A stretch of DNA of 64,000 bases from Bacteroidota bacterium (GCA_021824565.1 JAKAKL010000054.1:1-64000), one strand, 5' to 3'. Shown: positions 45,419 through 54,842, numbered from the stretch's first letter. Numbers and translations are program-made. The notes: generated by a model from the sequence alone, not told the origin.

Positions 45419-46277
45419 AATTCGTCTCGAAAAGTTTAAATTGATTTGAATTTATTTTTTGTAACTCATAAGTTTTTAGTTCACGTACTAGTTTCTCACC
45501 TTTATATGTATCGCTAAGTCCAAGCCTTCTTAGCCCTATCTTTATGTAGTCTTCTTGTAATTCAATTGAAATAGATTTTCTATGGAGAATTTGGGCAACG
45601 TAGGCGGTCGTAAAAGCTCCCGCAAATGGATCTAAAATTATATCACCTTCATTTGAACTAGCCTTTATTATTCTCTCTAACAGCGCTATAGGTTTTTGAG
45701 TAGGATGATTTTCATATTCATCCATTCTGTATCGAACTCTCGAGAACTCCCATACATTACCAGGTACTTTTTCTGAATTGTAAATTTGGGGAGGATTCTT
45801 TCTATAGTCGATAAGCTTTCGCTTCGCTCCCGTCTTGGCTTCAACTAATATATCATCAGAGTTGAAAGTATAATTGTCTGCATCTTTGACGCAAAATAAA
45901 ATTGGTTCGTATAATGAACCGTAGTATTTTTTAGCTTGAACACCAGAACTATCATAATACCAGACAATTCTTGATAGAATATTAATTTTATCTCTTAAAA
46001 ATATATCGAAGTATGGCATAAATTGAGTTGACGTCATTACGTAAAGGCTGCCGTTTCTCTTCAATTTTTTAATACATAATTGAAGCCATTCATAGCACCA
46101 TTCCAAATAATCTTCATCCTTATCCCATTTATCTCTATGCCCATTGAAATTTTTTCCAATGTTATAAGGTGGATCTATAAAAATAAGGTCAACTGAATTA
46201 TCATCTACGAAATCTTTTAGCACTTCTACTGAGTCACCATTTATTATCTTATGCTGTTCACTTCCTAAGAATTCCAT
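45366..46277 (-). CDS. Adenine-specific DNA methyltransferase, beta class (YhdJ-like)
   Basis: A 303-residue N6-adenine methyltransferase. The catalytic motif IV, D35-P-P-Y, precedes the SAM-binding motif 'LDPFAGAFTTAYVA', the beta-class order. 'RIVWYYDSSGVQAKKYYGSLYEPILFCVKD', 'AKTGAKRKLIDYRKNPPQIYN' and 'RYRMDEYENHPTQKP' closely match the YhdJ/M.EcoKII group, which modifies ATGCAT. It should protect host sites from the overlapping endonuclease. Start: the frame opens at 46298, but ATG 46277 has AAGGAAA at six bases. Upstream lies a repeat-filled, gene-free region. Confidence 0.9.
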   Translation of the reverse strand: MEFLGSEQHKIINGDSVEVLKDFVDDNSVDLIFIDPPYNIGKNFNGHRDKWDKDEDYLEWCYEWLQLCIKKLKRNGSLYVMTSTQFMPYFDIFLRDKINILSRIVWYYDSSGVQAKKYYGSLYEPILFCVKDADNYTFNSDDILVEAKTGAKRKLIDYRKNPPQIYNSEKVPGNVWEFSRVRYRMDEYENHPTQKPIALLERIIKASSNEGDIILDPFAGAFTTAYVAQILHRKSISIELQEDYIKIGLRRLGLSDTYKGEKLVRELKTYELQKINSNQFKLFETNYGTYLHTKNQRNSEKKL

Positions 46278-46554
46278 CAACTTTCCTTTTTTATGCAAAT
46301 ATAACTAATATTAAAATTTGATTCATTTTTTAACTTTCAAACTTGATAAAAAATATTATAGCTGATTCCCCTCAATAAATTATTTCCGCCGTCATAGTAC
46401 GCTCCGACTTTATCAAGTGACAATGCTATTATAGAAAAACCTCTTCAATGCTTAGCATATTTCACTCACCATTTCACAGACTCGTTTCCCCGCCTGTCAT
46501 GGACCATTCCATAACAGAATAATTCTAACTAAGCTTAGAAGTTATCATTTCGCA

Positions 46555-46848
46555 CTCCGCTGAGCCTTTACACCACTTAGCAGGTGATTTATGACGCTCC
46601 GCTGAGTCTTTATAGCACTTAGCAGGTGATTTATATCTCTCCGCTGAGTCTTTATACCGCTTAGCAGGTGATTTAAATCTCTCCGCTGAGTCTTTATAGC
46701 ACTTAGTAGGTGATTTATATCTCTCCGCTGAGTCTTTATACCGCTTAGCAGGTGATTTACATCTCTCCGCTGAGCCTTTACACCGCTTAGCAGATGCTTT
46801 CCATCGCTTCGCTGAACCGCTCCATCAATTAGTTGAGGTCAGTCGTCA
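46555..46848. repeat. 42-bp tandem-repeat array, 7 units (21-bp sub-period)
   Basis: Units start at 46555, 46597, 46639, 46681, 46723, 46765 and (degenerate) 46807. Each reads CTCCGCTGAGTCTTTATA, then CCG/GCA variants, then CTTAGCAGGTGATTTA and a variable tail. The halves of a unit are themselves related at a 21-base offset (GCTGAGTCTTTATA versus GCAGGTGATTTAAA, 8 of 14). GCTGAG and CTTAGC in each unit can pair. There are no unique spacers and no cas genes, so this is not a CRISPR. The minus frame stays open through six units, but no start or ribosome-binding site is visible. The 277 bases to the left (46278-46554) show no gene. Confidence 0.9.
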
Positions 46849-47036
46849 CATCTAAGAACCCGGTCTGGCTTTCTAAGTGAGCACTCGTCACATCTAAGAG
46901 CCTGGTTTGACTTTCTAAGATACCGGTTCGAGTTTCTAAGTAGCCGGTCTGACTTTCTAAGTGAGCACTCGTCACATCTACGAATCTCGTCTAAGCATCT
47001 AAGATGTCATTCACAATATTTAAGAACTGCGGTTAT
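46846..47036. repeat. 21-bp repeat array, about 9 units
   Basis: Directly continues from the 42-bp array. Units share TCTAAG followed by about three free bases and CCGGTCTGA-like sequence. A 42-bp higher-order unit containing GTGAGCACTCGTCACATCTA recurs at 46889 and 46973. One unit is 22 bp. The last units (from about 46994) fade. The region 47037-47088 between array and toxin gene is unremarkable. Confidence 0.85.
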
Positions 47037-47088
47037 AAATCCACCCGGACTAACTCTATTTAGAAAATCTTACTTAAAACCTTTATAA

Positions 47089-47484
47089 TCACCACAGCGT
47101 CTTTATACCTTTTGCTTTTCTCAAATTTTTGTCCGCCGTTACAAGATATGTGTTATTCAAAATTGAAGTCGCACAAATAATTCTGTCAGCCGGGTCCTGG
47201 TTTATTTCTGAAGGCAAATCAACAGATAAAACGGCTATCTCCGGCGTCAATTCCTTAACTATATAATTATTTGAAGCTCTTAATAATTTTATAAAATCAA
47301 GATAGGATACGTCGATTATTAATCTTTTCTTTTTTATTAACATTGCAATTTCCCAGAAAGATATTTCGCTGAAGATCATGCCGTCCGTTTCATTTGCTTT
47401 ATCAATTGTCCTTTTTGCATTACGGCTTAACAATGAAGGTCTTAACGCATTCCAAATAATTACATGAGTATCAACCGTTATCAT
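47089..47484 (-). CDS. PIN-domain toxin (VapC-like ribonuclease)
   Basis: A 131-residue PIN protein. The acidic active site is D5 ('MITVDTHVIIWN'), E45 ('ISFWEIAML'), D100 (in 'DPADRIICATSI') and D118 ('VTADKNL'). The sequence type 'DTHVIIW...DPADRIIxATA' is that of VapC toxins, which cleave tRNA or rRNA. Its gene overlaps the antitoxin gene by 14 bases, the usual arrangement. Start: ATG 47484. All catalytic residues are present, so the toxin should be active. Confidence 0.92.
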   Translation of the reverse strand: MITVDTHVIIWNALRPSLLSRNAKRTIDKANETDGMIFSEISFWEIAMLIKKKRLIIDVSYLDFIKLLRASNNYIVKELTPEIAVLSVDLPSEINQDPADRIICATSILNNTYLVTADKNLRKAKGIKTLW

Positions 47485-47713
47485 TATTTAAAGCGTCCCA
47501 TTTAGAATTAATAGGAGATACTAAATCGCCGATAACGGCGCTTTTACCTATCTCTTTTAATTTTTTTTTAGCGTCCTCCTTACCCGTTCCAGGAGGAACA
47601 AGCTTCGCTACTACCTTGCCTCTCGAAGTAATATTAAAAATATTTCCGTGTTCAATTTCTTTAATAACTTTCATCAGATTCGCTCTAAGCTCACTTACAG
47701 GAATTTTGTTCAT
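47471..47713 (-). CDS. Phd/YefM-family antitoxin
   Basis: An 80-residue antitoxin. 'KIPVSELRANLMKVIKEIEHGNIFNITSRGKVVAKLVPP' is the DNA-binding Phd/YefM N-terminal domain; the tail (to 'SPINSKWDALNNDNG') should wrap the toxin. Start: the frame opens at 47764, but ATG 47713 is preceded by GAGGAAAG and matches the family's start; the longer form would also read through the operator. It pairs with the overlapping PIN toxin and probably represses its own promoter at 47731-47751. Confidence 0.9.
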   Translation of the reverse strand: MNKIPVSELRANLMKVIKEIEHGNIFNITSRGKVVAKLVPPGTGKEDAKKKLKEIGKSAVIGDLVSPINSKWDALNNDNG

Positions 47714-47730
47714 TTTACTTTCCTCATCAT

Positions 47731-47751
47731 TTGTACAAATTAAATGTACAA
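47731..47751 (-). promoter_or_regulatory. Operator of the toxin-antitoxin pair
   Basis: TTGTACA - 7 bases - TGTACAA is a perfect inverted repeat located 18 bases upstream of the antitoxin start. Each half-site is itself close to palindromic (TTGTACAA). This is the standard position for an antitoxin dimer pair to bind and autoregulate. Confidence 0.75.
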
Positions 47752-47814
47752 ACAAAAAGTCCAATTATCAATTAAGAGCCGCCGACGATTTTGTTCTCTA
47801 AAGTATATTTTAAT

Positions 47815-49224
47815 TTACTTCAGCAGCACAAATTTCTTTACCTGCGTAAAGCTTCCCGCTTCCATTCTGTAAAAATAAATACCGCTTGCCAGTTGCTTGT
47901 TGTTAGCGGCTTGCTGCATATTTCCGCCGGAGGCGGATCCGCTGCCTATGGCGGAAAACTGGATACTGTAACTTCCGGCTTTTTGTTCTTCATCTACAAG
48001 CGTTGCTATTTTCTGTCCGGTTATGTTGTACACTTCAAGCAATACATTGCTCTGTTCCGGCAGCGTGTAGCTAATTGTTGTCGACGGGTTAAAAGGATTC
48101 GGATAATTCTGCAGCAGTTCAAACTTAGCAGGTTTCATAAATGAAGCATCGACAACATTAGAATATTTAAAGCTGCCGTTATTATCAATCTGCTTAAGCC
48201 TGTATTGAATATTTGTAACATTGCCAAGATTAGAAACATTATCAGTAAAGGAATATTCTTTAGGAGAATTACTGCTGCCCGATCCTTTCACAAATCCAAT
48301 CTTTTCCCAATGACCATTGACTAATGACGGATGACTTTCATTATCATTGGTTATTAGTCTTTGTATTTCAAATCCGTAATTATTTAACTCTGTAGAAGTT
48401 TTCCATTGCAGACTGACAGCGTTTTCAGTTTCGCTCGCCGAAAAAGAAGTAAGCTCAACCGGCATCGGCGCATTTGAAGATGTAAAAGCCGCATAGTTCT
48501 CCAATGTTAAGTCATATCCGTACGGACCCGAATCAATTGCGCTTCCGGAACTCTCATCAAAATGGTAAAGCGCAAGTGTATGAGCATCGGAAACAAACGG
48601 CGCAGTTGGTTTTGTGTAAGTACTCCCGGTGTATCGGGACGTATCGGAAATCCTTACCTCATCAATTTCTCCATAAAACGGATGATCATTACTTTCATCG
48701 GAACCCCAATCGCCAACTCTAAAAGGTACGGACTGATTATAGATTCCAGCCTTTTTGGAAGTACCTTCTGCAACAAGGCTGCCGTCTACATAAATCCTCA
48801 TATTGTTAGTCGAAGTTCCTCCGTCATATACTGCCGCAATATGATGCCAGGTGTTTTTGGAAATCTGATATGTGTAAGCAAGCAGTTGTGATGTATTTGC
48901 TGAAGTGCCGTCGGAAGAAATTTGGAAGATCGGCACTCTTCCAGTACTTTCATTCGATAGTGAAAGATCATATGAGTATTGAGGACCATTCAAAACTGAA
49001 TAGCTGACAACGGAAATTAATTCCGAGCCGTTGGCGTTGCCAAGCGTTATGTTAACCCACGCTTCCAACGTTAACGCGCCTGTTATATCATCCAGATTTG
49101 CCGGACTGCTTGCCGACTCGCATCTGTTGTTTGAGGAGTCCGGGAAGCTTACGCAGTTTCCCTGTGCGCAAACTTCATATTGAAATACGACAGAGACGAA
49201 AAGTAAAAGTAAAAATGATTTCAT
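47815..49224 (-). CDS. Secreted LamG-domain protein with T9SS type A sorting domain
   Basis: A 469-residue extracellular protein: signal peptide, then a concanavalin/LamG-type domain (about 30-245: '[13 protein letters not shown]', '[31 protein letters not shown]', '[15 protein letters not shown]', 'ALYHFDES'). A fibronectin-like '[32 protein letters not shown]' module follows. It ends with the sorting domain '[20 protein letters not shown]...[22 protein letters not shown]', which directs export by the type IX system. An insertion of about 18 residues ([18 protein letters not shown]) before 'LASGIYFYR' coincides with palindromic DNA at 47923-47955. The binding target is probably carbohydrate or protein. 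Confidence 0.9.
   Translation of the reverse strand: MKSFLLLLFVSVVFQYEVCAQGNCVSFPDSSNNRCESASSPANLDDITGALTLEAWVNITLGNANGSELISVVSYSVLNGPQYSYDLSLSNESTGRVPIFQISSDGTSANTSQLLAYTYQISKNTWHHIAAVYDGGTSTNNMRIYVDGSLVAEGTSKKAGIYNQSVPFRVGDWGSDESNDHPFYGEIDEVRISDTSRYTGSTYTKPTAPFVSDAHTLALYHFDESSGSAIDSGPYGYDLTLENYAAFTSSNAPMPVELTSFSASETENAVSLQWKTSTELNNYGFEIQRLITNDNESHPSLVNGHWEKIGFVKGSGSSNSPKEYSFTDNVSNLGNVTNIQYRLKQIDNNGSFKYSNVVDASFMKPAKFELLQNYPNPFNPSTTISYTLPEQSNVLLEVYNITGQKIATLVDEEQKAGSYSIQFSAIGSGSASGGNMQQAANNKQLASGIYFYRMEAGSFTQVKKFVLLK
47923..47955. repeat. Two adjacent palindromes inside the T9SS sorting domain
   Basis: TCCGCC-GGA-GGCGGA (47923-47937) is immediately followed by TCCGCT-GCCTAT-GGCGGA (47938-47955). 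The GC-rich block encodes part of an extra 18-residue segment not found in the sister protein's sorting domain (49297-51360). It looks like a REP-type element inserted in frame. Confidence 0.6.
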
Positions 49225-49296
49225 AAGCGCTCTCTTTCTTCCAAATTATTTGTATAAAATATTTCGTTTGTAACTGTTTGTTGATAATTAGAGTAA

Positions 49297-51360
49297 TTAT
49301 TTCAAGAGTATCATTTTTTTGGTTACAAAGTAATTGCCGGATTGAAGCCTGTATAAATAAACTCCGCTTGCAAGCTTATCCGCATTAAACGTTACAGAAT
49401 ACTTACCTGCAATTTTATTTTCATTAACGAGCGATTCAACTTCTCTTCCAAGTATGTCATATACTTTTATAACTACTTTACCGCTCGAAGGAATTTGATA
49501 GTTTATTGTAGTGCTCGGATTAAACGGATTAGGATAATTTTGATCAAGCTTATAGCTGGATATAAGTTGATTCTTATCTTTTATACCTGTAGTCCCGCCG
49601 CCGTATTCAAATACCCAGGCGCGCGGCACTAAAGCCGTATCCGTTACGGTTTGGAGCTGAGGGGCAAGCTGAGTTACCAGTAACTCATCATGCCCGTCAT
49701 TGTTTAAATCTCCCGCCAATGCATAACAGTTTTTATATGGTCCTGAAAGAGTGTCTACTACTTCGCCGTCTGAGTTTACAAGAACATAGAAAGACTTAAT
49801 TCCCGTCAAAAGATCACCTCTAGTTACATTAAAGACAAACTTATTCTTCCCGTCTCCATTTAGGTCTGTGTTTTTAATTTTCATTGGAGATTCTGCACCG
49901 CTGAGAAAGTTTATGTCTGCAAGCGAAATCCAGTCAGCGGGCATAAATGGACCAGCGATTGACTGGAAAGAATCTGTTGTATCGGCACATGTCCAGTCTG
50001 TTGTAAAAGCTGTGCCTGAATAAGAAATCATTTGCAAACCATTCCGGGTATTTAGAAAGCTATTCGTTGATTGGAATTTTATTCCAAGCATCCGGTTTTT
50101 GCCATCACTCTTAAAATCTCCAACCGCTACCACCTGGAAGGTTGAATCATACCATACCGGTTCAGTACCTTTACTTAAATCATAAATAAAAGTTCCTCCC
50201 GAGCTCCCGAACAAAGTACTAAAGGATGTAGCAACTATTATTTCTTTATTCGGTGAGTCATTCACGTTTTGTACAAAATATCTAACTATGGTACCTGGTA
50301 CTTCGATCCTATATTTTATATTGAATTTATTGTCAAAAACGTAAATAGAATCCCCGCCGCCATAAGAGTTCGTTGTTGATGCAACTGTTTCGTATGGAGA
50401 ACTTCCGTCAACATTTTCCGGCACTAAGTACATAGAGTTTAGAGCCGGAAGAATGGCAATGCTCTGGAATTTCTTGATCGAAGCATTCCATTGAAAGAAT
50501 TGCGGAGAGCCATCTACTGATGATACCAATTCCGGGATGCCGTCGCCGTTTAAGTCCGCACTGGTCGTTGCATGAAGTCCAAAGATTAACGTAAGTATAG
50601 TTGCTCTTGTTTCGTCAATAGAGTCAATAACAGAAAAATTATTATAAACGTAAAATCTATAAGCATAATTGGATAAAAAGCCGAGGTTTTTTAAACCAAT
50701 AATTTCTTTCAATCCGTCGCCGTTAAGATCCATGTTGGGATATGAGTCGCTGGTAGGGACGTTCGAAACAAAAAAGCCGCCCTGTCCGTTTTCTCCCTGG
50801 TTAAAATTGATGATTGAATTTCCATTAATTTTATCATATATTTTTGCAACCGGCGAACCAATTGAACCGGTGTTCAATCCTCCGATATGTATTAAGAAAT
50901 CAAGTTTGTTTGTATCCGTCAAAGGGAAATAGTCCGATTCTGTAATCATAGGCTTTTTGAAAGATGTATCCGAGTAGCTTACATTAACACTATAGTTTGA
51001 CGTATTAAAAAAGTAGGATGTAACTGTCCCTGCTCCGGTATCCTGCTTTACGCCGTATAAAGTTTTCTTCCCGGTTCCGTCATTTAAAGCGTTAAATCCT
51101 TTTGTAGTAGCAAAAAGATTTAAATTCGGATTAAAGAGATCAAGACTGTCCATTTCAAATATTGTATTGATTTTTGAGCCGGTCACCTTCAACGGAGTAG
51201 TTTTTAACTTTAATGATGTACTCTGGGTTCTATAAATCGGCGCGTTTGGATTTAATGATTTCTGCATACCGTTTTGATTTGCAATAAAGACGGACTGCTG
51301 CGGCAAGGAAATTCCGCTGATAAAGCAGAGCATCAAAATAATTTTTATCAATGTTCTCAT
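49297..51360 (-). CDS. Secreted FG-GAP/VCBS-repeat protein with T9SS type A sorting domain
   Basis: A 687-residue exported protein with a signal peptide. Calcium-binding integrin-like repeats are visible as 'DLNGDGLKEIIG', 'ADLNGDGIPELVSS', 'DLNGDGKNKFVF' and 'DLNNDGHDELLV', suggesting an alpha-integrin-type propeller. The C-terminus '[85 protein letters not shown]' is a complete T9SS type A sorting domain. The protein is likely surface-attached; ligand unknown. It is followed by the second T9SS cargo gene after 72 bases on the same strand. Start: ATG 51360. Confidence 0.92.
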   Translation of the reverse strand: MRTLIKIILMLCFISGISLPQQSVFIANQNGMQKSLNPNAPIYRTQSTSLKLKTTPLKVTGSKINTIFEMDSLDLFNPNLNLFATTKGFNALNDGTGKKTLYGVKQDTGAGTVTSYFFNTSNYSVNVSYSDTSFKKPMITESDYFPLTDTNKLDFLIHIGGLNTGSIGSPVAKIYDKINGNSIINFNQGENGQGGFFVSNVPTSDSYPNMDLNGDGLKEIIGLKNLGFLSNYAYRFYVYNNFSVIDSIDETRATILTLIFGLHATTSADLNGDGIPELVSSVDGSPQFFQWNASIKKFQSIAILPALNSMYLVPENVDGSSPYETVASTTNSYGGGDSIYVFDNKFNIKYRIEVPGTIVRYFVQNVNDSPNKEIIVATSFSTLFGSSGGTFIYDLSKGTEPVWYDSTFQVVAVGDFKSDGKNRMLGIKFQSTNSFLNTRNGLQMISYSGTAFTTDWTCADTTDSFQSIAGPFMPADWISLADINFLSGAESPMKIKNTDLNGDGKNKFVFNVTRGDLLTGIKSFYVLVNSDGEVVDTLSGPYKNCYALAGDLNNDGHDELLVTQLAPQLQTVTDTALVPRAWVFEYGGGTTGIKDKNQLISSYKLDQNYPNPFNPSTTINYQIPSSGKVVIKVYDILGREVESLVNENKIAGKYSVTFNADKLASGVYLYRLQSGNYFVTKKMILLK

Positions 51361-51588
51361 TTACTACTCCTATAGTTTTATTATAATTTATTTCTGCTAG
51401 AACTTCTAAAAGAGAATCGTCAGGATGAAAAAGTATCTCTGAACCGCTGAAGCAAAATAAATTATGACTGAAGGCTCTTCAATCGCATGATAGTAGTAAT
51501 TGTAATTCGGCTATAAATATTTTTGATGTGAATAATAAAATTGAATTGAACTCGCGCCCTTAAATATATCCTCTTTATCTTTAACTTC

Positions 51589-52215
51589 TTATTTTGTGCT
51601 TTGGACTTTAAGCAGCGCTTCCGTCCTTGAATGAACTTGAAGCTTTTCATATATGTTTCTGATGTGGGTTCTTACAGTTTCGATACTGATAAAAAGCAGG
51701 TCGGCAATTTCTTTATACCTGTAGCCTTTGGAAAGGTAATTAAGAATTTCAATTTCCCTGTTGGAGAGATCATTATCTTTTACAGCGTCGTTTTTGTTCT
51801 GGAATGATTGAACAACCTTTCTCGCGATCTGACTGGACATCGGAGAGCCGCCGTTGTAAACGTCTCTTACAGCGTCAAGCAACTGCGCCGGTGAAGTTTT
51901 CTTCAGAATATACCCGCTAGCGCCGGCTTGAAGCGATTTAAAAATAATTTCGCCCTCTTCAAAAATTGTCAGCATTATAATTTGAATTTCTCTTCTTATT
52001 TTTTTAAGCTCGCTTACGCATTCAATCCCGGACATTCCGGGAAGATTAATATCCATTAAAACAACGTCAACGTTAAGCGCGGGAACCTTTTTAAGCGCGT
52101 CTTCCGCATTGGAAAATTTAGCGGCGCATTTAAATCCTTCCGATGAGTTGAGCAGATAGGATAAACCTTCTCTTATTTCATCGTTGTCTTCAACTAAAGC
52201 AATATTTATTATCAT
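51589..52215 (-). CDS. NarL/FixJ-family response regulator
   Basis: A 208-residue regulator. Receiver domain (1-120) with phosphorylation site D55 ('DVVLMDINLPGMSG') and acidic pair E9-D10; LuxR-type HTH (about 145-208: 'LSNREIEILNYLSKGYRYKEIADLLFISIETVRTHIRNIYEKLQVHSRTEALLK'). Start: a TTG in frame at 52266 would lengthen it, but ATG 52215 gives the canonical 'MIINIALVEDND' beginning. It lies 81 bases after the histidine kinase gene on the same strand, and the two form a cognate pair. Targets are unknown; the T9SS genes just downstream are possible. Confidence 0.93.
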   Translation of the reverse strand: MIINIALVEDNDEIREGLSYLLNSSEGFKCAAKFSNAEDALKKVPALNVDVVLMDINLPGMSGIECVSELKKIRREIQIIMLTIFEEGEIIFKSLQAGASGYILKKTSPAQLLDAVRDVYNGGSPMSSQIARKVVQSFQNKNDAVKDNDLSNREIEILNYLSKGYRYKEIADLLFISIETVRTHIRNIYEKLQVHSRTEALLKVQSTK

Positions 52216-52296
52216 TGTTCTTAAATAATTTGACGGAAATTTATCTTGCAAACGGTTATTGATCAATCACATGAAAGTAGTATAATATTTTTTCCT

Positions 52297-54633
52297 TCAG
52301 CCGGTTTTTGAATGAATAATAATTTCGGTTCCTTTTCCTTCAGATGATTTAATCTCAACATCGCCCTCAATCTCAGAAATTCTCTTTTGCATATTTGTAA
52401 GACCGTTTCCGAATCCCGATTGCTGCGCGGTATTAAACCCGGCGCCGTTGTCTTTAATCGCAATTGTTATTACATGATCATTAAGATTTAGTCTTAGAAC
52501 AACTTTGTTTGCACCGGAGTGCTTCACAACATTATTCAAAGCTTCTTTGACAACCAGGAAAAGGTTTCTCCTGTATTCGGCAGACAAATTAATTAAAGGA
52601 ATATTTTCAAGAAACTCAAAGTTTGCCGTAATATTCGTTCCCTCCAAAAAGCCGGAAGTATATTCGCGAATATATGCGGCAAAATTATCAAGCTTATCAT
52701 TCTTGGGATTTATCGCCCAGATAATTTCGCTAATGTTATCAACCACTTCTCTTGATATGCTTGAAATTTTGGCAATGCTTTGTTTAGTAACATCTTTATT
52801 ATTCATTTCTTTATAAGCCATATCGCTAAGCAAAGCAATTTTGGTTAAGCTTGAACCGACTTCATCATGCATGTCCTTGGAAATTCTAAGTCTTTCTCTT
52901 TCAAGAAGCGTCTGGCGCTCCAGTTCCAGTTTATATAAGATCGACATTTGCAGAATTGCTGCCGCTCTGTTTGCAAGAAGATTAAGCATATCAATATCCT
53001 GCCTGGAATAAATTCTTTCTGAAAGCTTGCTTCCACAGACGAAGCAGCCGAAATGCTTATCTTCATATTTTACCGGCGTAATAACTTCAGCATGAACGAT
53101 GTCAAAAAGCTCCGGTATCTCTTTTAATTCGCTGACGGCAAAAGTTTTTCCAAACTTTATTTTTTCCAGCATATCATCTGCGGCTTTGAATGACACCGCT
53201 CCATTGTCTTTCTTGATCCCGAGTTTAAAGCATGAATTAAGAACGCATTCATTATTCATAGTCATAAAAACAAACGAAGAAAAATGGAATATGTTATCCA
53301 GCTGAAAGCAGATTTCATCGATCAAAGAATTATAATCGTATTTCCCGATAAGGTTATGTTCAAAATTTAGCGCTGCAAAAGTAGGATTATACTTTTCTCT
53401 ATGAAACAATCTGTCAATTCGGCTTTGCAAGAACTCGCGTGAAGGAATAAATAATATTACTGAAAATGTAAGACCTATTAGATGAGATAAATTAGATGTG
53501 TCGCCGACTATTAATTTTGTAAGAAAATAAATGAAATAATATCCCGCGATTAAAACCCCGGTTAATGCGGAATATAATAGTCCCTTCTTGAGTATTATTT
53601 CTATTTCCCAAATCTTGTATCGCAAAATCGCGAATGAAATGCTCGTTAAAAGTATCAAAGTTCCAAACGACCAGGCTATTGTTTCCGGCAGGTTCGAATA
53701 TTCGATTTCTATTTTCCATAATATTCTCGGGAACAAGCCGAATATCGTTTCAGGAAGAAGCCCGAACACAACACCAAACATCACCCATCTAAGCTGATTA
53801 TGATATATTATTTCTTTAGTAGATAAAAAGTTGTTCACGCTAATTAAAGAAGCTGAAAGAAGAGTTATTCCCATCCACAAAACTCCTGCCTGCAAAGATG
53901 TTCGTTGAATAAAATCGGCTCGATAATTTAACTGATTTTGAAGATTTACTACGGAAGCTATCAGTGCGGCGCCGACAACAAACGAAACCGAATATACAGG
54001 GATCATTATTGATTTAATTTTTCTTAAGGAAAAACTTTCCCGGGGAAACAGCAAAAAGAAATGAATAAGTAATGCGCCTAAAAAAGGAAATGAAAATGCG
54101 AAGATAGATGTTCTAATTAAACCCAATTTATCGTCAATAAATAAAACTGAATTTAAACAAACGGCAAACACCTGCGAAAAAAGAAAGAACAACTTTGAAG
54201 TTATGTGTTTTGGTTCTTTATACAAAACAAATATTCCGATGCTTAGTACCACCAGAATTAAAAAGTAATAAGGCACATAAAAGGATTTGTCATCTTCCCA
54301 CATAGAGTGCGGTTTGACGTTTACAACTATCTCTTTGCCGTTCCGTAATATTTCATACTTTACAAAGGACTTTAAATCCTCCATGCCGCTGTTTGTGTAT
54401 ATAAAAAAATTTTTAACGGGCAAATTATTCCGAGAGATTATTATATCTCCACTCATTAAGCCTGCTTTTTCTGCATTGCTTCCCTTGTCGATTGAAATAA
54501 TTATTTCTTTACCGTTGCGGTTTTCAGAATTTACACCGTCATCAATATTATGCATCCAGCCGTAGATGTACATGCTGCATTCCGCTATGACTATAAAAGT
54601 CAATATCAAATATTTAAATGGAAATTCCTTCAA
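52297..54633 (-). CDS. Sensor histidine kinase with PDZ-like sensor, multi-pass membrane part and GAF-like domain
   Basis: A 778-residue NarX/LiaS-type kinase. One N-terminal helix (about 8-26) is followed by a PDZ-like extracytoplasmic domain ('GNEIIISIDKGSNAEKAGLMSGDIIISRNNLPV' region, about 40-110). About eight membrane helices (118-400) and a GAF-like region (about 430-570) come next. The HisKA_3 helix carries phospho-acceptor H589 in 'ISKDMHDEVGSSLTKIALL', and the ATPase has 'VVKEALNNVVKHSGA' and 'IKDNGAGFN...GNGLTNMQKRI'. It pairs with the response regulator downstream. The PDZ portion may sense peptide or misfolded envelope protein; that is inference. Start: ATG 54633. Confidence 0.92.
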   Translation of the reverse strand: MKEFPFKYLILTFIVIAECSMYIYGWMHNIDDGVNSENRNGKEIIISIDKGSNAEKAGLMSGDIIISRNNLPVKNFFIYTNSGMEDLKSFVKYEILRNGKEIVVNVKPHSMWEDDKSFYVPYYFLILVVLSIGIFVLYKEPKHITSKLFFLFSQVFAVCLNSVLFIDDKLGLIRTSIFAFSFPFLGALLIHFFLLFPRESFSLRKIKSIMIPVYSVSFVVGAALIASVVNLQNQLNYRADFIQRTSLQAGVLWMGITLLSASLISVNNFLSTKEIIYHNQLRWVMFGVVFGLLPETIFGLFPRILWKIEIEYSNLPETIAWSFGTLILLTSISFAILRYKIWEIEIILKKGLLYSALTGVLIAGYYFIYFLTKLIVGDTSNLSHLIGLTFSVILFIPSREFLQSRIDRLFHREKYNPTFAALNFEHNLIGKYDYNSLIDEICFQLDNIFHFSSFVFMTMNNECVLNSCFKLGIKKDNGAVSFKAADDMLEKIKFGKTFAVSELKEIPELFDIVHAEVITPVKYEDKHFGCFVCGSKLSERIYSRQDIDMLNLLANRAAAILQMSILYKLELERQTLLERERLRISKDMHDEVGSSLTKIALLSDMAYKEMNNKDVTKQSIAKISSISREVVDNISEIIWAINPKNDKLDNFAAYIREYTSGFLEGTNITANFEFLENIPLINLSAEYRRNLFLVVKEALNNVVKHSGANKVVLRLNLNDHVITIAIKDNGAGFNTAQQSGFGNGLTNMQKRISEIEGDVEIKSSEGKGTEIIIHSKTG

Positions 54634-54842
54634 CGGCTTAAAGCTATCTTTTTTTTGACTTGGATAATATAATACTCTAAAAAATATTTTCCACTAAGTT
54701 TTTATAGATGTATCAAAATAAACCTATTCTGAAAAAAAGTCTCAAAATATTTTCTCAAAACATTTCAAAAAAATCATTTTCAAATAAATTTTAATGGTAT
54801 GGTTATTGGAATTTTACGGGAAACAAAAAGAAGAAGGTCATT

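Noticed and set aside
46555-46848. Protein gene with 14-residue repeats on the minus strand
   Set aside because: The frame is open through six units but has no start codon or ribosome-binding site, and a stop lies shortly upstream.
46555-47036. CRISPR array
   Set aside because: Units are contiguous with no unique spacers and no cas genes are nearby; the Cas4-like gene is 23 kb away and is a DUF2779 fusion.
52263-52463. Short frame between response regulator and kinase
   Set aside because: Lies within the kinase coding region in another frame.
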